Positions 22,988 through 35,105 of a stretch of DNA of 64,000 nucleotides are shown here, one piece after another. The notes below the pieces were generated by a model. It was not told where the DNA came from, did not search any database, and saw nothing but the letters and a program-made list of their open reading frames with translations. Both the position numbers and the translations under genes were made by a program. This stretch comes from Rhodocollybia butyracea (lineage: Eukaryota > Basidiomycota > Agaricomycetes > Agaricales > Omphalotaceae), in contig JADNRY010000324.1 in NCBI GenBank assembly GCA_015501585.1, positions 1-64,000 of the forward strand. Reading direction: 5' to 3'. The first letter of the stretch is position 1. Each line of letters starts with the position of its first letter.

Positions 22988-23534
22988 TATGATGGCGGTA
23001 GTCAGGGAAGAATGTGAGTAATTGCGGTCCTCAAATTTTTCTAGCTATGTATACTTGGTGTGAGGCTTCTACGATTCTAACAGAACGTCTAGTAACCGTG
23101 CCGCACCACAATCCAGGACTCAAACCTAATTTCCGCGGCTTGGGCACATAAAACATCGCTTTCAGTTCCGAACTCGACCTCGGACCACACAGGGAAAGGC
23201 AGAAAAATCACGGCGTGCATCGCCGGCCAAAAAATTGCAATACAATTTAAACTTCAAGTCCATGTGGTGCAACGTCATATGCTCAAAGCCTTAATATTCA
23301 GGTAGTCAAATGGGAAGCTGGGAGGTACAAACATTCTGATGAAATTGTTATGATCGTTTGGAGCTATAGTCCGGGCAATAATTTGACGCTCAAGTTGGGT
23401 AACTGGCACTCTAAATCGACCACTGGTGACTGTTTTATGTAATATATAATTAACTATTGACTCTGCATCAATATAATATTTCTACAAGCTTTAAGTGACC
23501 CGTGGCATACCCATGGGAGGCAGGCATTAGTACC
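22988..23534. other. Upstream region of the dehydrogenase; nothing recognised
   Basis: Non-coding by inspection. It should contain the promoter of the minus-strand dehydrogenase gene, but no clear TATA or repeat was identified. Confidence 0.4.
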
Positions 23535-24500
23535 AAGGGGGACCGGGCCGTGATGCCGTCACATCGGGCTGGTCGGTCGGTCTGTTGGTCGAACCCTTGA
23601 AAAAAAATTTTAGGGATGTTTTTTGCGCTAATTTTTGTGGTATTTAGTCACATTTTTTAGCATTTTGAAGCCAATGCCCTACCAGAGTTTAGCTAGTTGG
23701 CGCAATTCGAGCCAGTTGAAGTTTATGGACCATGTAAGTAGCAGTAATCATAAGAGTGGGTGTGCCACCATTGAGTAATACCGTATACTTACTGGCTGAC
23801 AGCCAGCATACTTTAACCGATATTATTGCTTAAGGAGAGCCATGTGCATGGCAGATGATACTTCATTGATCATCTGCCATGCACAGGGCTCTCTTGTTGT
23901 GCCAACAACTAGATTCGCGGTCTGGGTAACTATGGCAGAAACAATCATAAACATGGTTGCTGTAGATATACGTGAATCTCAGTTGTTCGCATAACGGTAC
24001 AACTAATACTATACCTGTAGATATACATGAATCTAATAAGTACAGTAAGTAAGTATAGTAAATAAAGTAACAGAAAGAAGAGCTCACCTCAGTTGTTCGT
24101 ATAACGGTACAACTGAGGGAGTGAAAAACTATAAACTAGCTAATATAAGTGTCCGAAGTCTCATATGTGTGTGTAAGCATGGAGCAAAGATAGACATATG
24201 AGCAGGAATAGAAAGGTCAAAGCGTGAAATACTGATCGTATGAAGTACTACTCCAACAGTTGCAACTGGGCCTTGGTATAAAAAATGACCCGTCAAGTTG
24301 TTATACTACTATACAAATAATATGTAGAGGATTGCCCAATATAGCATAGGGAGAAAAATGAAAGGAAAGATGATGATTTTTCCAGCTTTGATATTCCTAA
24401 TAAGGTAATCTACATAAGCGTTCGGTCGGTCGGTGTCTACAGTGCTGGCTTAAAAAAAATTGACCCGATATCGCGGGTTCCAGATTTGGTCCCCCGTTGA
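23535..24500. mobile_element. Hairpin-rich non-autonomous element
   Basis: The left end (CCAAGGGGGACCGGGCC, then GGTCGGTCGG, then A-run) and the right end read inverted (AACGGGGGACC, then TTTTTTTTAAG, then GACCGACCGA) are related inverted termini, and a third relative is at 16335-16445. Inside are a long hairpin (23835-23893) and two 10-bp-stem palindromes of CCTCAGTTGT near 24090. No transposase ORF. TIR identity is only moderate, so borders are approximate. Confidence 0.45.
23835..23893. repeat. 25-bp-stem hairpin
   Basis: GAGAGCC...GATGAT at 23835-23859 pairs with ATCATC...GGCTCTC at 23869-23893, one mismatch, 9-nt loop acttcattg. Confidence 0.9.
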
Positions 24501-25331
24501 TTAGTACTATCAATCTTGTTCACTCGAATATTTTCTCAGAGCACGTCTTTCCATGCAGATTAGTGCGGGCCATTAGCATTTAGCGTCACCCTAGCGTGGG
24601 GGTGACGCTGGGTGATGCCGGGTTACGCCTGTTAGATTTATGGTATGAAACTCTAGTCTGTTTTGTGGGCAGACCGAAGTTTTGAGTTTGACAGGGGCCT
24701 CGGATAGTCCTAACATCGAGTAAATTCCTTTGTAGAGTAGGTAGAACAAGTTATTGACTGGATAGAACAAGACTTAATCAGACAGATAGATGGTGGAAAG
24801 GTAGATAGATTGCTCCTATGAAAATTTACATAGAACTGCCTAGAGCTTTTAGATAAGTACCTACTTTAGGAAACTAAGTAACATGGTAGACTAATAATAC
24901 ATACAGAGAACAAATAATGACGAGATCCTCTAGTAAACAGAAGAGGAGCTTGACATCCCCTCGGTACTTTAAACGAAAAGCCGGGAGATAAGATAAAACA
25001 AATGTAAGTATGGCGTATACTTACACGTGCTCTTACACTGCCACCGTCCTTTTATATCTACGTTTCGTTATCCTTCTTCTGTAGAGTACCCCCACCATGA
25101 TCGTCATTCACATTCCTGTTTAGTTTATCTTCTTAGTTTCTCTGCTGCTCATAGACATTGTCTCGCCGGAGAATAAACCGTGGTTCTGTCAACTTCGTGT
25201 GACCTTTTCAAAGTGTCTGTCGATACAAATCGGAAGTAACATCAAAATCAAAGATAAACTAAAAATATCAATATGACATCAAGTTAAATGGATACAAAAA
25301 TTGAAAGACATCTCTTTTCTCGACAACCACC
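24501..25331. other. Intergenic; possible promoter of the 25332 ORF
   Basis: No gene. A TATA-like CTTTTATATC at ~25048 and a pyrimidine-rich leader precede the ORF at 25332. 24575-24630 carries words of the type GGGTGACGCTGGGTGATGCC. The rest shows nothing I recognise. Confidence 0.4.
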
Positions 25332-25901
25332 ATGCCCGAATCTGAACCAGAAGTCCAATATCACTTCCGAAGTCATCAATTTGAACGCGCTGTAATTGAG
25401 TGGGTCGACAACAACAACAGTCCCAACGCGAATATTACTATCGCTTGGACATATTCCGAATTTGTCGCTATACTCAGCGCCAATCTGTATGATAATAATC
25501 GACCACAACTCCCTTCTAACTTCTACCGACACCTTCTCACATTACCCGGTTCGGTACTCCGTGGCCTTCCCGGCACGCTTCTAGCTGAAGCTGCTAGACA
25601 AGTTGATGGATTTCTCGAACATTATGCCATAGATAGGCCGAATCCTGTTCTATTATATGTGGAAATCATCGAGGGGGAGGCATATTGGGTAGCTTTCCAT
25701 GGTCCTGACCGGTGAGTGGTGAATAGAACGATAATTCAAGCGCTGAATTATGAATATCCAGATGATCTTCTTGACGGGATTAACGACTGCATTGGATACG
25801 GGGACATCCCCTCGCGTGAAAGAGTAATGAATAAATACAAAAGCTTTGAAGGAAAGGAAAATATGATACAAGAGATGTGGAAATGGACACAGAAGAAGTA
25901 A
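25332..25901 (+). CDS. Unknown ~190-aa protein with one in-frame TGA
   Basis: The ORF starts MPESEPEVQYHFRSHQFERA at 25332, has a TGA at 25713-25715 after FHGPDR, and continues in the same frame as VVNRTIIQALNYEYPDDLLD to a TAA at 25901. The GGTGAGT around the TGA could be an intron donor, but the frame stays open and protein-like beyond it, so a TGG- or CGA-to-TGA mutation is simpler. The composition is acidic and soluble. I do not recognise a domain. It converges tail to tail with the gypsy integrase ORF and could be a host gene or an antisense accessory ORF of the retroelement. The minus-strand frame overlapping it below ~25915 is best regarded as non-coding. Confidence 0.45.
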
Positions 25902-25914
25902 AGGAGAACATAAA

Positions 25915-27240
25915 TGGATAGGAAAGGGGGAAAATCCTCGAAGGGGAACTTGTTCGAATAATCGCAGTCATTGGACTCCTCCATGCGCTCCAATTCTTTT
26001 GTAGGAATATCGATAAATTCTTCTATATTTGGTACCGGGAGTGTAAGGCGAGCTCGGTAAGGAATCAAACGGAACGCTCCAACGGGTCTCCGCCAGAGTG
26101 TGCCATTGAGCTCAGCCACTATGTAAGCACCTCCCCGATTCCGACAAATGACGAGGAGGGGACCCATGTACCACATACGGTTCTTTGTGGAAAAGGTCTT
26201 CTCTACCCGGGTATTCCAGGCTAATACTAAATCGCCAGAAGAAAAATCTAAAGACTTGATTGAATGTGCATGATCCTCTTCGAACTTTTTGATCCACTGA
26301 ATGTGTTTGCCGTGTACATGCTGCCGCATAATTTCTAAGTCTTCGAGGCGCTTCTGCAGCTCACATACAAATCATCCGATGATAAAATAGAATCCGGAGG
26401 AGGAACTAAATAACTTGCCTCGAGTAAATCCAAAGGAAGAACAGGATGTATTCCGTGTGCAAGGAAATACAGGCTTGCACCAATGGAGCGACGCGGTGTT
26501 ACACGCTCAGACCAGAAGACATAGTGAATTGAAGGACTCCAATTTGACGCTACACCATCCGCGAGTTTGATAGCAGCTTCCTGGACATCGTAATGCTTCC
26601 TCTCAATGACTCCAGCGGCTTGAGAGTTGTATCCGGAAATGGTGATACGGTTGATACCATATCTTTTAGAAAGAAACTCCAATGCAAGAATAAACAGAGA
26701 TCCGTTATCAGTGACAATTTCTCAAATAGCGCCCCAGCGACAGAGTATATTCTCAAAAATCCAGGTGGCTATTGCTTGACCAGTTTGACTACATAACTTC
26801 CGAAATTCTGGATAAGCGGATGACAAACAGCGACCATGAACTATGTACTTGAAGCCTGCTGAACAAGGCATCTCCATAGTATCCATATAGCACTTGGCGA
26901 ACAGCGAGAGCGGTTCTGCTACCACTGGTGGTATCCTCAACTTCTCGGTTTGCCGCAACTGGCATAGGTGACAAGTCTTCACCCACCAATTAATATCATC
27001 GGACATCTTCGGCCACCAAAATCTCTCTCGGATAATAGAGGTAGTTGCCCAGGTCCCCCGGTGTCCCATTTTATCGTGACTTTCACAAATAATTGGAATC
27101 CGATTTTCCGGCGGAGCTACTAAGCGATGTCATCCATTGATGTCCTTCCTCGAAAGGTGGAGAGTTGAATCGACGAAGAACTGTAAGGCGTAGCAAATGA
27201 ATGAAGAATACTGGTCATCCATAAGATTTTCCGGATGCTG
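25915..27240 (-). pseudogene. Ty3/gypsy integrase region, inactivated
   Basis: Read from 27240 downward: ENLMDDQYSSFICYALQFFV, then the HHCC zinc domain (HDKMGHRGT... TCHLCQLRQ), then the core with YPEFRKL, ILCRWGAI, VTDNGS and GYNSQAAGVIERKH, and the C-terminal part (LDFSSGDLVLAWNTRVE, GPLLVICRNRGGAYIVAEL). This is the usual gypsy integrase of basidiomycetes, which inserts the cDNA in the nucleus. Breaks: TGA at 27130-27132 where Trp is expected, TGA at 26722-26724 where Arg is expected, the first catalytic Asp region degraded to HGRCLSSAYPEF, and a frameshift near 26330. RT and RNase H are missing upstream. It ends near 25915, facing the 25332 ORF. Confidence 0.82.
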
Positions 27241-28636
27241 AAAAGAGATTAAATAATCCCTTATACAATTCAAGCGGTATTTGGGTATTTACGTGTAGGT
27301 ATGCGAAAGGTGCTATAAAACAACCTAACAAAAACACTACCGCACCTAACCAGACTATCGATATGTAAGGGAGCGAGGGCGGGTTGTCAGAGATTCCCCG
27401 AGGGAAAGACTTGTAATATCAGATGTATGCGCGCGACTGCTCCAGGTTCAAGACTGTAGCGCTAACGTGGGTAACTAAGCTTAGACAACTCTTAGAACTA
27501 AGTCGAGAGAAGCCTAGTTGGGGTGTACGAGTGTACGAGGGAACCAGGTGTGTATGTCCAAATCAATCAAACAAAACCAAAACCAATACAACAAAACTAA
27601 GATTCTCCTAGGCAAACTCTGGCTCTAGCTAGAATAGTAATCTCGAGGTTTGTCAACAACCCTAGGCAAACTCTGGCACTAGCTGCTGTGACGCCGTAAA
27701 GTCCTCGACCAAACTCTGGGCCAAGCTACGATATTGTGAGTGAACTTAATCACTAGGAACTTGTACCACAATCTTAGTGGCTTGTCTAACTTCATGAAGA
27801 AGTCAACTAAGGAACCCTCACTCTGGAGCCGAATAATCCCTTACTAGAAGCCGTCCCCTCTAAGGAAGCAACTAGATTTGAGTCGATCTGGAGTTCGAGA
27901 GAACTCTACACACTTAAATTCGATCAAGATATAAATGGGCTTTGCAAAGTGCGTGAAGTTTATTACTTTCTTAAGATAACCAAGTCAGGAGGCGTCACGC
28001 TACTGATCCCGTGGGGACGTTCTACGGAGCACTGGTCTTAGCAGTCAAGTCGAGGGCAAGAAACTTGTCTCATTGAATAAATATATCTGGCTTATATACT
28101 GAGTAGAGAGAGTTTAATACAAAAAATAGATGAAACAGATACGGAGAGAGACGGAAAGAGAGTGGAACAGAGGAATCTGGCTCGGAAAGGAAACTCCAGC
28201 CTATATATGGTACACACAATAAAGAAATAGTCCATTCTTGGGTATATATCAGAGGTAAAATATGATTTCGTGAGGATTAAGATAGTTTTAGAGTGTTTTG
28301 ATCCGAGCGAGGTTTCTCCGATTACTCCACAATTCTCCGGGGTCAGGAGTACCTTTGCGCTTCATGATCACTCGCCGCCCGGTTTCCCTTGGGTGAGTTT
28401 CATTCTATTCCTTGGATAGTTCGGTCCATCCTGAGTGTGATTAACATTCTCTCGAGAAGGCCTGTTATCTAGCTTTCCAACGACACCACTTATGATAATC
28501 TCGAGCAACTGCGCTGAGTATGTACAAGTGATTCCCGATAGTCGGCTTTAACGGATAAGACCTTCCGTGTATGATTTCTAAGATCAAATGTTTCGATTTG
28601 CCAAGGCTATCCCGGCACGTAGCTTTCCGTAGGACC
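26883..28636. repeat. 1754-bp tandem duplication, copy 1
   Basis: Every base from CCATATAG at 26883 recurs 1754 bp later, to about the join at 28636/28637. The unit contains the 5' part of the integrase fragment, an LTR-like stretch and a piece of gag, so both gag and integrase pieces appear twice. Confidence 0.93.
27370..28455 (-). repeat. LTR-like segment of the gypsy element
   Basis: On the minus strand this ~1.08-kb block starts TGTTAATCACAC and could end CCCTTACA. It contains a TATA-like CAGTATATAAG and runs of GGTTTTGGTTTTG. A diverged inverted copy lies at 38500-38939 plus 41192-41700, on the other side of a hAT insertion. A duplicate lies at 29124-30209. Exact ends and a target duplication could not be fixed, so the LTR call is tentative. 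Confidence 0.5.
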
Positions 28637-30390
28637 CCATATAGCACTTGGCGAACAGCGAGAGCGGTTCTGCTACCACTGGTGGTATCCTCAACTTCTC
28701 GGTTTGCCGCAACTGGCATAGGTGACAAGTCTTCACCCACCAATTAATATCATCGGACATCTTCGGCCACCAAAATCTCTCTCGGATAATAGAGGTAGTT
28801 GCCCAGGTCCCCCGGTGTCCCATTTTATCGTGACTTTCACAAATAATTGGAATCCGATTTTCCGGCGGAGCTACTAAGCGATGTCATCCATTGATGTCCT
28901 TCCTCGAAAGGTGGAGAGTTGAATCGACGAAGAACTGTAAGGCGTAGCAAATGAATGAAGAATACTGGTCATCCATAAGATTTTCCGGATGCTGAAAAGA
29001 GATTAAATAATCCCTTATACAATTCAAGCGGTATTTGGGTATTTACGTGTAGGTATGCGAAAGGTGCTATAAAACAACCTAACAAAAACACTACCGCACC
29101 TAACCAGACTATCGATATGTAAGGGAGCGAGGGCGGGTTGTCAGAGATTCCCCGAGGGAAAGACTTGTAATATCAGATGTATGCGCGCGACTGCTCCAGG
29201 TTCAAGACTGTAGCGCTAACGTGGGTAACTAAGCTTAGACAACTCTTAGAACTAAGTCGAGAGAAGCCTAGTTGGGGTGTACGAGTGTACGAGGGAACCA
29301 GGTGTGTATGTCCAAATCAATCAAACAAAACCAAAACCAATACAACAAAACTAAGATTCTCCTAGGCAAACTCTGGCTCTAGCTAGAATAGTAATCTCGA
29401 GGTTTGTCAACAACCCTAGGCAAACTCTGGCACTAGCTGCTGTGACGCCGTAAAGTCCTCGACCAAACTCTGGGCCAAGCTACGATATTGTGAGTGAACT
29501 TAATCACTAGGAACTTGTACCACAATCTTAGTGGCTTGTCTAACTTCATGAAGAAGTCAACTAAGGAACCCTCACTCTGGAGCCGAATAATCCCTTACTA
29601 GAAGCCGTCCCCTCTAAGGAAGCAACTAGATTTGAGTCGATCTGGAGTTCGAGAGAACTCTACACACTTAAATTCGATCAAGATATAAATGGGCTTTGCA
29701 AAGTGCGTGAAGTTTATTACGTTCTTAAGATAACCAAGTCAGGAGGCGTCACGCTACTGATCCCGTGGGGACGTTCTACGAAGCACTGGTCTTAGCAGTC
29801 AAGTCGAGGGCAAGAAACTTGTCTTATTGAATAAATATATCTGGCTTATATACTGAGTAGAGAGAGTTTAATACAAAAAATAGATGAAACAGATACGGAG
29901 AGAGACGGAAAGAGAGTGGAACAGAGGAATCTGGCTCGGAAAGGAAACTCCAGCCTATATATGGTACACACAATAAAGAAATAGTCCATTCTTGGGTATA
30001 TATCAGAGGTAAAATATGATTTCGTGAGGATTAAGATAGTTTTAGAGTGTTTTGATCCGAGCGAGGTTTCTCCGATTACTCCACAATTCTCCGGGGTCAG
30101 GAGTACCTTTGCGCTTCATGATCACTCGCCGCCCGGTTTCCCTTGGGTGAGTTTCATTCTATTCCTTGGATAGTTCGGTCCATCCTGAGTGTGATTAACA
30201 TTCTCTCGAGAAGGCCTGTTATCTAGCTTTCCAACGACACCACTTATGATAATCTCGAGCAACTGCGCTGAGTATGTACAAGTGATTCCCGATAGTCGGC
30301 TTTAACGGATAAGACCTTCCGTGTATGATTTCTAAGATCAAATGTTTCGATTTGCCAAGGCTATCCCGGCGCGTAGCTTTCCGTAGGACC
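28637..30390. repeat. 1754-bp tandem duplication, copy 2
   Basis: It differs from copy 1 at only a handful of sites seen by eye (for example near 29720, 29781, 29824 and 30371). The join at 28636 fuses integrase and gag frames into a chimeric ORF (28743-28465). Confidence 0.93.
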
Positions 30391-30476
30391 GCTAAGCATG
30401 TTTCTACCGTCCTCACAGTTGCGACCGGTGCCGCGAATAGATCTTTACGGTTTTCCTCGGGATCGTTCTGGTCCAT
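30222..30476 (-). pseudogene. Gypsy-type gag N-terminal fragment
   Basis: The minus strand from ATG 30476 reads MDQNDPEENRKDLFAAPVAT and continues through VLRKATRRDSLGKSKHLILE to a stop at ~30219. Position (5' of an LTR-like stretch and integrase on the same strand) suggests the start of the gypsy gag-pol. I cannot match it to a named gag domain. A second piece of the same frame is at 28636-28465 through the tandem duplication. Confidence 0.4.
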
Positions 30477-30918
30477 TGTTATGGACTGTAAAGTCCACAT
30501 CTTAACATAGCTCGTTGGGGGTCTTAGTGCGAGGGATGCCTTCCCTCATAATTCCTTCCCTCGAGTAATGCGTTGGCTTAGTACTTATCCCGCTTCGAGA
30601 TGTCCTGTAGTTTAGAGAGTCTACACTCTTTGGGTATAACTAGATTGACAATCTAGCGTGGAGTTCTGCAACGAGCAGTAGATCAGCCTTGCTCCGCCTA
30701 TCATCAAGCAAGAACGCGCGAAGGGTTTGTGGGATGAGTGAAGAGTAGAAAGGTTGGCTGGTAATTTTCTTCTCCTAAACAAAACGAAAAAAGTGACAAA
30801 AAGTGAGAGAGGAGAGAAAAGACTTGCGTCAACGTTCACATCGCTATGGTGATATCTACCTTCCGCCATCAGCCAGAGGACACGCTCGGCCTCCAAAAAA
30901 AAATATCCTCAGCATAAC

Positions 30919-31217
30919 TCAAAGAGACAGAAAGGATGAAGCCACTACCCTCGGCCCTCCTTCAGCCACTGAGCCAAGCTCAAAGTACTGGTCAACCAGT
31001 ATCCGGGCAGCCTGTGCAAGGGTGTAGCGTACATCTGACTCTCCATACTTCATCTGAAAGAATATCAAGGAGAGGAGCCAAAGAGCGGAAGGAACTCACC
31101 CAGGCCAGCAGGTCCTCCACCTTCTGAGGATGCTTCTGAGTCTCGATGAGATCCTCCAGCACCGCATCATCACCTTTGTCTTTCTGGCGGACCAGCTCTT
31201 TCTCTAATATCTCCCAT
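30919..31217 (-). pseudogene. 3' gene fragment cut by the inverted repeat
   Basis: On the minus strand an exon from 31217 reads WEILEKELVRQKDKGDDAVL to DLLAW. An intron of ~60 nt (gtgagt donor, ctttcag acceptor) follows. The last exon reads MKYGESDVRYTLAQAARILV and ends ...VVASSFLSL at TGA 30921-30919. Splicing and frame agree, so this was a real gene. Its 5' side stops exactly where the AT-rich arm begins (31218), so the rearrangement removed the rest. The family is not recognised. Confidence 0.5.
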
Positions 31218-32194
31218 AGATGTATGGAAAAGTTATGCAAAATTCTCGCTATAATTTTACTGAACTTATGAGAAGTAGATTTTTGATTTTTTACATATAA
31301 TGTGCCATAATTGTGAAATATATATGCTATAATTTTGCTCAAGTTATACTCCAGTTTTTTACCTATAATGAGCCATAATCATGCAAACACATCTTCATTA
31401 TTAATTGCAGAACATAGAGAATATATGCTGGAATTACACTAAAGATAAATAATGTTTAACATAATTTTATGAATCTTCAGTAATGCAATGCTGATACCAC
31501 AGAATGCTGGTTTATGTAAGTTATGCTATGAATAATAAAACTATAATGAGTATATGAAAAGTGAATGTCCCTGTTAATCCATTGCAGACGTCGCAGGTTT
31601 TAGTAAAGATATATAGGAAGTATGAGGTATGTCATTAGCATAATATTAATGTCATGATTACTGACATACAGTGAATCAATGTATGAACTATCGTACCTAT
31701 TTGGTGCCTATAAGTTTCTTATCTGTTCAAAATGAAGATGCATCATTATTGAAAAAACATGCAGCTCAAACACAAGAAATGGTGAAAGAGTTATGCTAAG
31801 CTATGATATAGGGCAGCACAAGGGCATCAAGATGATTTTGATGGATTATGACAACTGCACTTTCAGGTATATTGATCATTATTTCATGACATTTGAATGA
31901 ACAGACAGAAAACATACAAAGAGCAAATGTGGATGTTATGAGAAGTTTGAATAGCTAATGATGTCACAATTGTTCACTTGGGGTCTAATATTGGAGAAGT
32001 AAGACTTATGGAAATGAAAGGGATATACCATGGAGAATATTTAAAGGCATATCAAAATAATAAGAAGGAGCATGTATAGAAAATGGAGAATGAATGTGAA
32101 AAGTTTGAGAAGATAAATAGAAATAGGATGGTTATAAGATTGAAGTGAAACAAGAATATTATGTTGAAGTAAAATATAGTCAAGACTACAAAGA

Positions 32195-33968
32195 GGGTAC
32201 AGATAGTCTATGGATAGGCTACACAAAGGGCACAGATAGGCAATGCTGAGGCTACAAATAGGCTACAGATAGGCAACACTAAGGCTATGAGTAGAGTATG
32301 GATAGGCTACATCAAGGTAGAGATAGACACAAGTCTGGATCCAGGTCAACCCAGATCCGCTGCATTGGTACTGGCCAAAAATAATCCTGACCTGTGGGAA
32401 ACAGGTACCTGGATCCGGTGGATCTGGGTCACGCAGGTCAATCTGCCAGTATTTGTACTAAAATGGTACATTATAAGGTCTAGGAATCCCCAAAGGATGA
32501 CCTGTGACCAATCTGGACCCGTGGGAACGGGTACCTGGATCCGGCGGATCGGGTCAGATGGGTATTCTCATGGGTCAAATCTGTGGGTCACCTGTAAGGA
32601 ACTGGCTTGTGTCCATCCATCCTTACATCAAGGGTGCAGATAGGCTACAAATAGAGTACAAGTAGTCAACACCAGGGGTACAGATAGGCCATGGAAGGGA
32701 TACAGATAGGCTACTCTGAGGCTACATATAGGTTACATCAAGGGTACAGACAGGCTACAGACAGGCTACAGATAGATTACAAGTAGGCAACACCAGTGCT
32801 ACACATAAGTGATGGATGGGTTACAGATAGGCTACTCAACAGATAGGTGACACCAAGGCTATATATAGACTATAGATAGGCTGCAGATAGGTTACAAGTA
32901 GGCATCACCAAGGCTACAAATAGGCTATAGATAGGCTACAGATAGATTACAAGTAGGCAAGACCAGGGGTACAAGTGAGCTATGGATGGGCTACAGGTAA
33001 GCTACTCCAAGGCTACAAACACACAATAGATAGGTTACACCAAGGCTACAAATAGACTATAGATTGGCAACAGATAGATTGCAAGTAGGCAACCCCAGGG
33101 GTACAAATAGGCGATGGATGGGCTACAGGTAAGCTACTCCAAGGCTACAAATAGACTATAGATAGGCTATAGATAGATTACAAGGAGGCAACACCAAGGG
33201 TACAAATAGGCTATGGATGGTCTACAGCTAGGCTACTCCAAGGCTACAAATAGGCCACAGATAGGTTACATCAAGGGTACAAATAGGCTGCAGATAGACT
33301 ACAGATAGACTACAAGGAGGCAACACCAAAGCTACAAATAGGCTATAGACAGGCTCACCATAGATTACAAGTAGGCAACACCAGGGCTACAAATAGGTTA
33401 TGGATGGGCTACAGATCATAGGCTACTCCAAGGCTACAAATATGCAACAGATAGGTGACACCAATACAGATAGGTGACACCAAGGCTACAGATAGATTAC
33501 AAGTAGGCAACCTCAGGGATACAAATATGCTATGGACGGTCTACAGATAGGCTACTCTGAGGCTACAAATAGGTTACAGATAGACTACAGATTGATTACA
33601 TCCAGGCAATACCAAGGCAACAACTAGACTATAGATAGGCTACAGATAGATTACAAGTGGGCAACACCAGGGGTACAAATAGGCTATGGATGGTCTACAG
33701 ATAGGCTACTCAGAGGTAACAAATAGGCAACAGATAAGTTACACCAAGTGTGCAAATAGGCTATAGATGGTCTACAGATAGGCTACTTGGAGGCTATAAA
33801 TTGGCAACAGATAGGTTACATCAAGGCTATAAATAGACTATAGATAGGCTATATAAATTACAAGTAGGCAACACCCGGGCTACAAATTGGCTATGGATGG
33901 TCTACAGATAGGCTACTCTGAGGCTACAAATTGGCAACAGATAGGCTACACCAAGGCTACAAACAGAC
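32195..33968 (-). repeat. 11-bp satellite array B1 (inverted)
   Basis: Units of CAGATAGGCTA and variants (complement of the array A monomer) run in 11-bp phase, broken only by the 308-bp MITE at 32318-32625. Confidence 0.92.
32318..32625. mobile_element. hAT-like MITE, GATGGACAC family
   Basis: Ends TAGAGATAGACACAAG and CTTGTGTCCATCCATCCTTA, flanked on both sides by catcaagg (32310-32317, 32626-32633): a perfect 8-bp target duplication. This is the inverted partner of 48445-48754, so it inserted before the arms were duplicated. Confidence 0.85.
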
Positions 33969-35009
33969 TATAGATAATCTGAAGTAGGGGATGATGAATC
34001 CTTGGGTGACCCAGATGGAGACTTTGCCATAAGGTTCAAGATAGAATCTACTTTCTTGGCAAGGGAATTGAACACATTACATTCAGTCTTCACTTTCTTC
34101 TTTGAGGATGATTTTTCCAAAGTATTAGAAACCTTGGACAAATCCCCAATGTTCAAACTCCCACTAACCACCAAAGTAGAAGCATCGGATAAGAGGACAG
34201 TGGTGTGAACAATCTGTAAGTATGTATCCAGACAAGTCCGGAATGAGTCTGGGAACACTTGAATATAGTACACTGCAACTTGAACAGGAGATAAGATATG
34301 GCCAGTCAGAGAGTGATTTGGCAGTAGTACTAGTGAGTTCACAATAATATTTTGCAAGGAGCTGGCTGTTAGTTACTCCTTCCTTGCCATACTTTGCAAC
34401 AATCTTCTTTAAATCTTCAGTCGTCGCTTCAGGAAGCTTCTCCAAGCCAGGATAGTTTGAAAAGACTTCTGTCTTGAAGTCTTCCCAACTTTTAACATCA
34501 CTGGCAAAGGAGTCAAGTGTTTGCCAAAAGTGCAAGGTCAAGGCATCAACATACTAGCGCAGCACTTCTTTCTTCATCTTCTCTTGGTCAGCTGTAATAC
34601 TGGCATCATGCACCACAATCTTGTACTCCTCAAAGAAAGTGGCAAGTTGTGCCTCATATTGGGAATCCCATTTTGGAGCACTACACTTGTTACAGGAGGG
34701 AAGAGGAACAGTAGTCATTTTAACAATAGCAAGAGGGTCCAAGTTTGGTAGTAACTCTGGTATGGAGTGAATAGAGAGAGCAGGTCTGGAAGGACTTAGC
34801 AATTGAGATAAGCTTGAAGCTAATGATTGACTAGATGAGGTCAACAAAGGTGATTGACTGTCTGATCCAATGTCAATCAAAGATAAATTGTTGTGTACCA
34901 TTTTGCTGCCTGATATGGGCTTGAACAAATCAGATACCTTGAATGACAACTTGGTGGATTGTAGGGGATAAATAGTTAGGATGGAGTCCTTCTCTTTGAG
35001 AGTGGGCAA
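33968..35009 (-). pseudogene. gag-like fragment in the left arm
   Basis: The minus strand codes MPTLKEKDSILTIYPLQSTK..., then WDSQYEAQLATFFEEYKIVV, a stop after EVLR at ~34554, then YVDALTLHFW..., SWEDFKTEVFSNYP and KKIVAKYGKEG. A frameshift then leads to a Ser/Lys-rich tail ending PTSDYL. The order (FEEY..., helix, W..F..E....YP) resembles the gag-like protein common in basidiomycete gypsy elements. Its broken translation is identical, stop and shift included, to the right-arm copy at 46023-47064. It interrupts the satellite and has no LTRs. Confidence 0.65.
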
Positions 35010-35105
35010 TATTGGCCTTGACTAGAATCTAGCCTTGGTTTAGACAATGGTTTAACGGTTTGACCAAAATTTCAACCTGATGGCCTCTGGTTAAACCAAG
35101 CTCAT

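Noticed and set aside
32287..32643. 118-aa ORF (and its relative at 48474-48785) as a gene
   Set aside because: It is formed by the MITE plus satellite monomers. Long frames arise because 11-bp units give a 33-bp coding period; no independent coding evidence.
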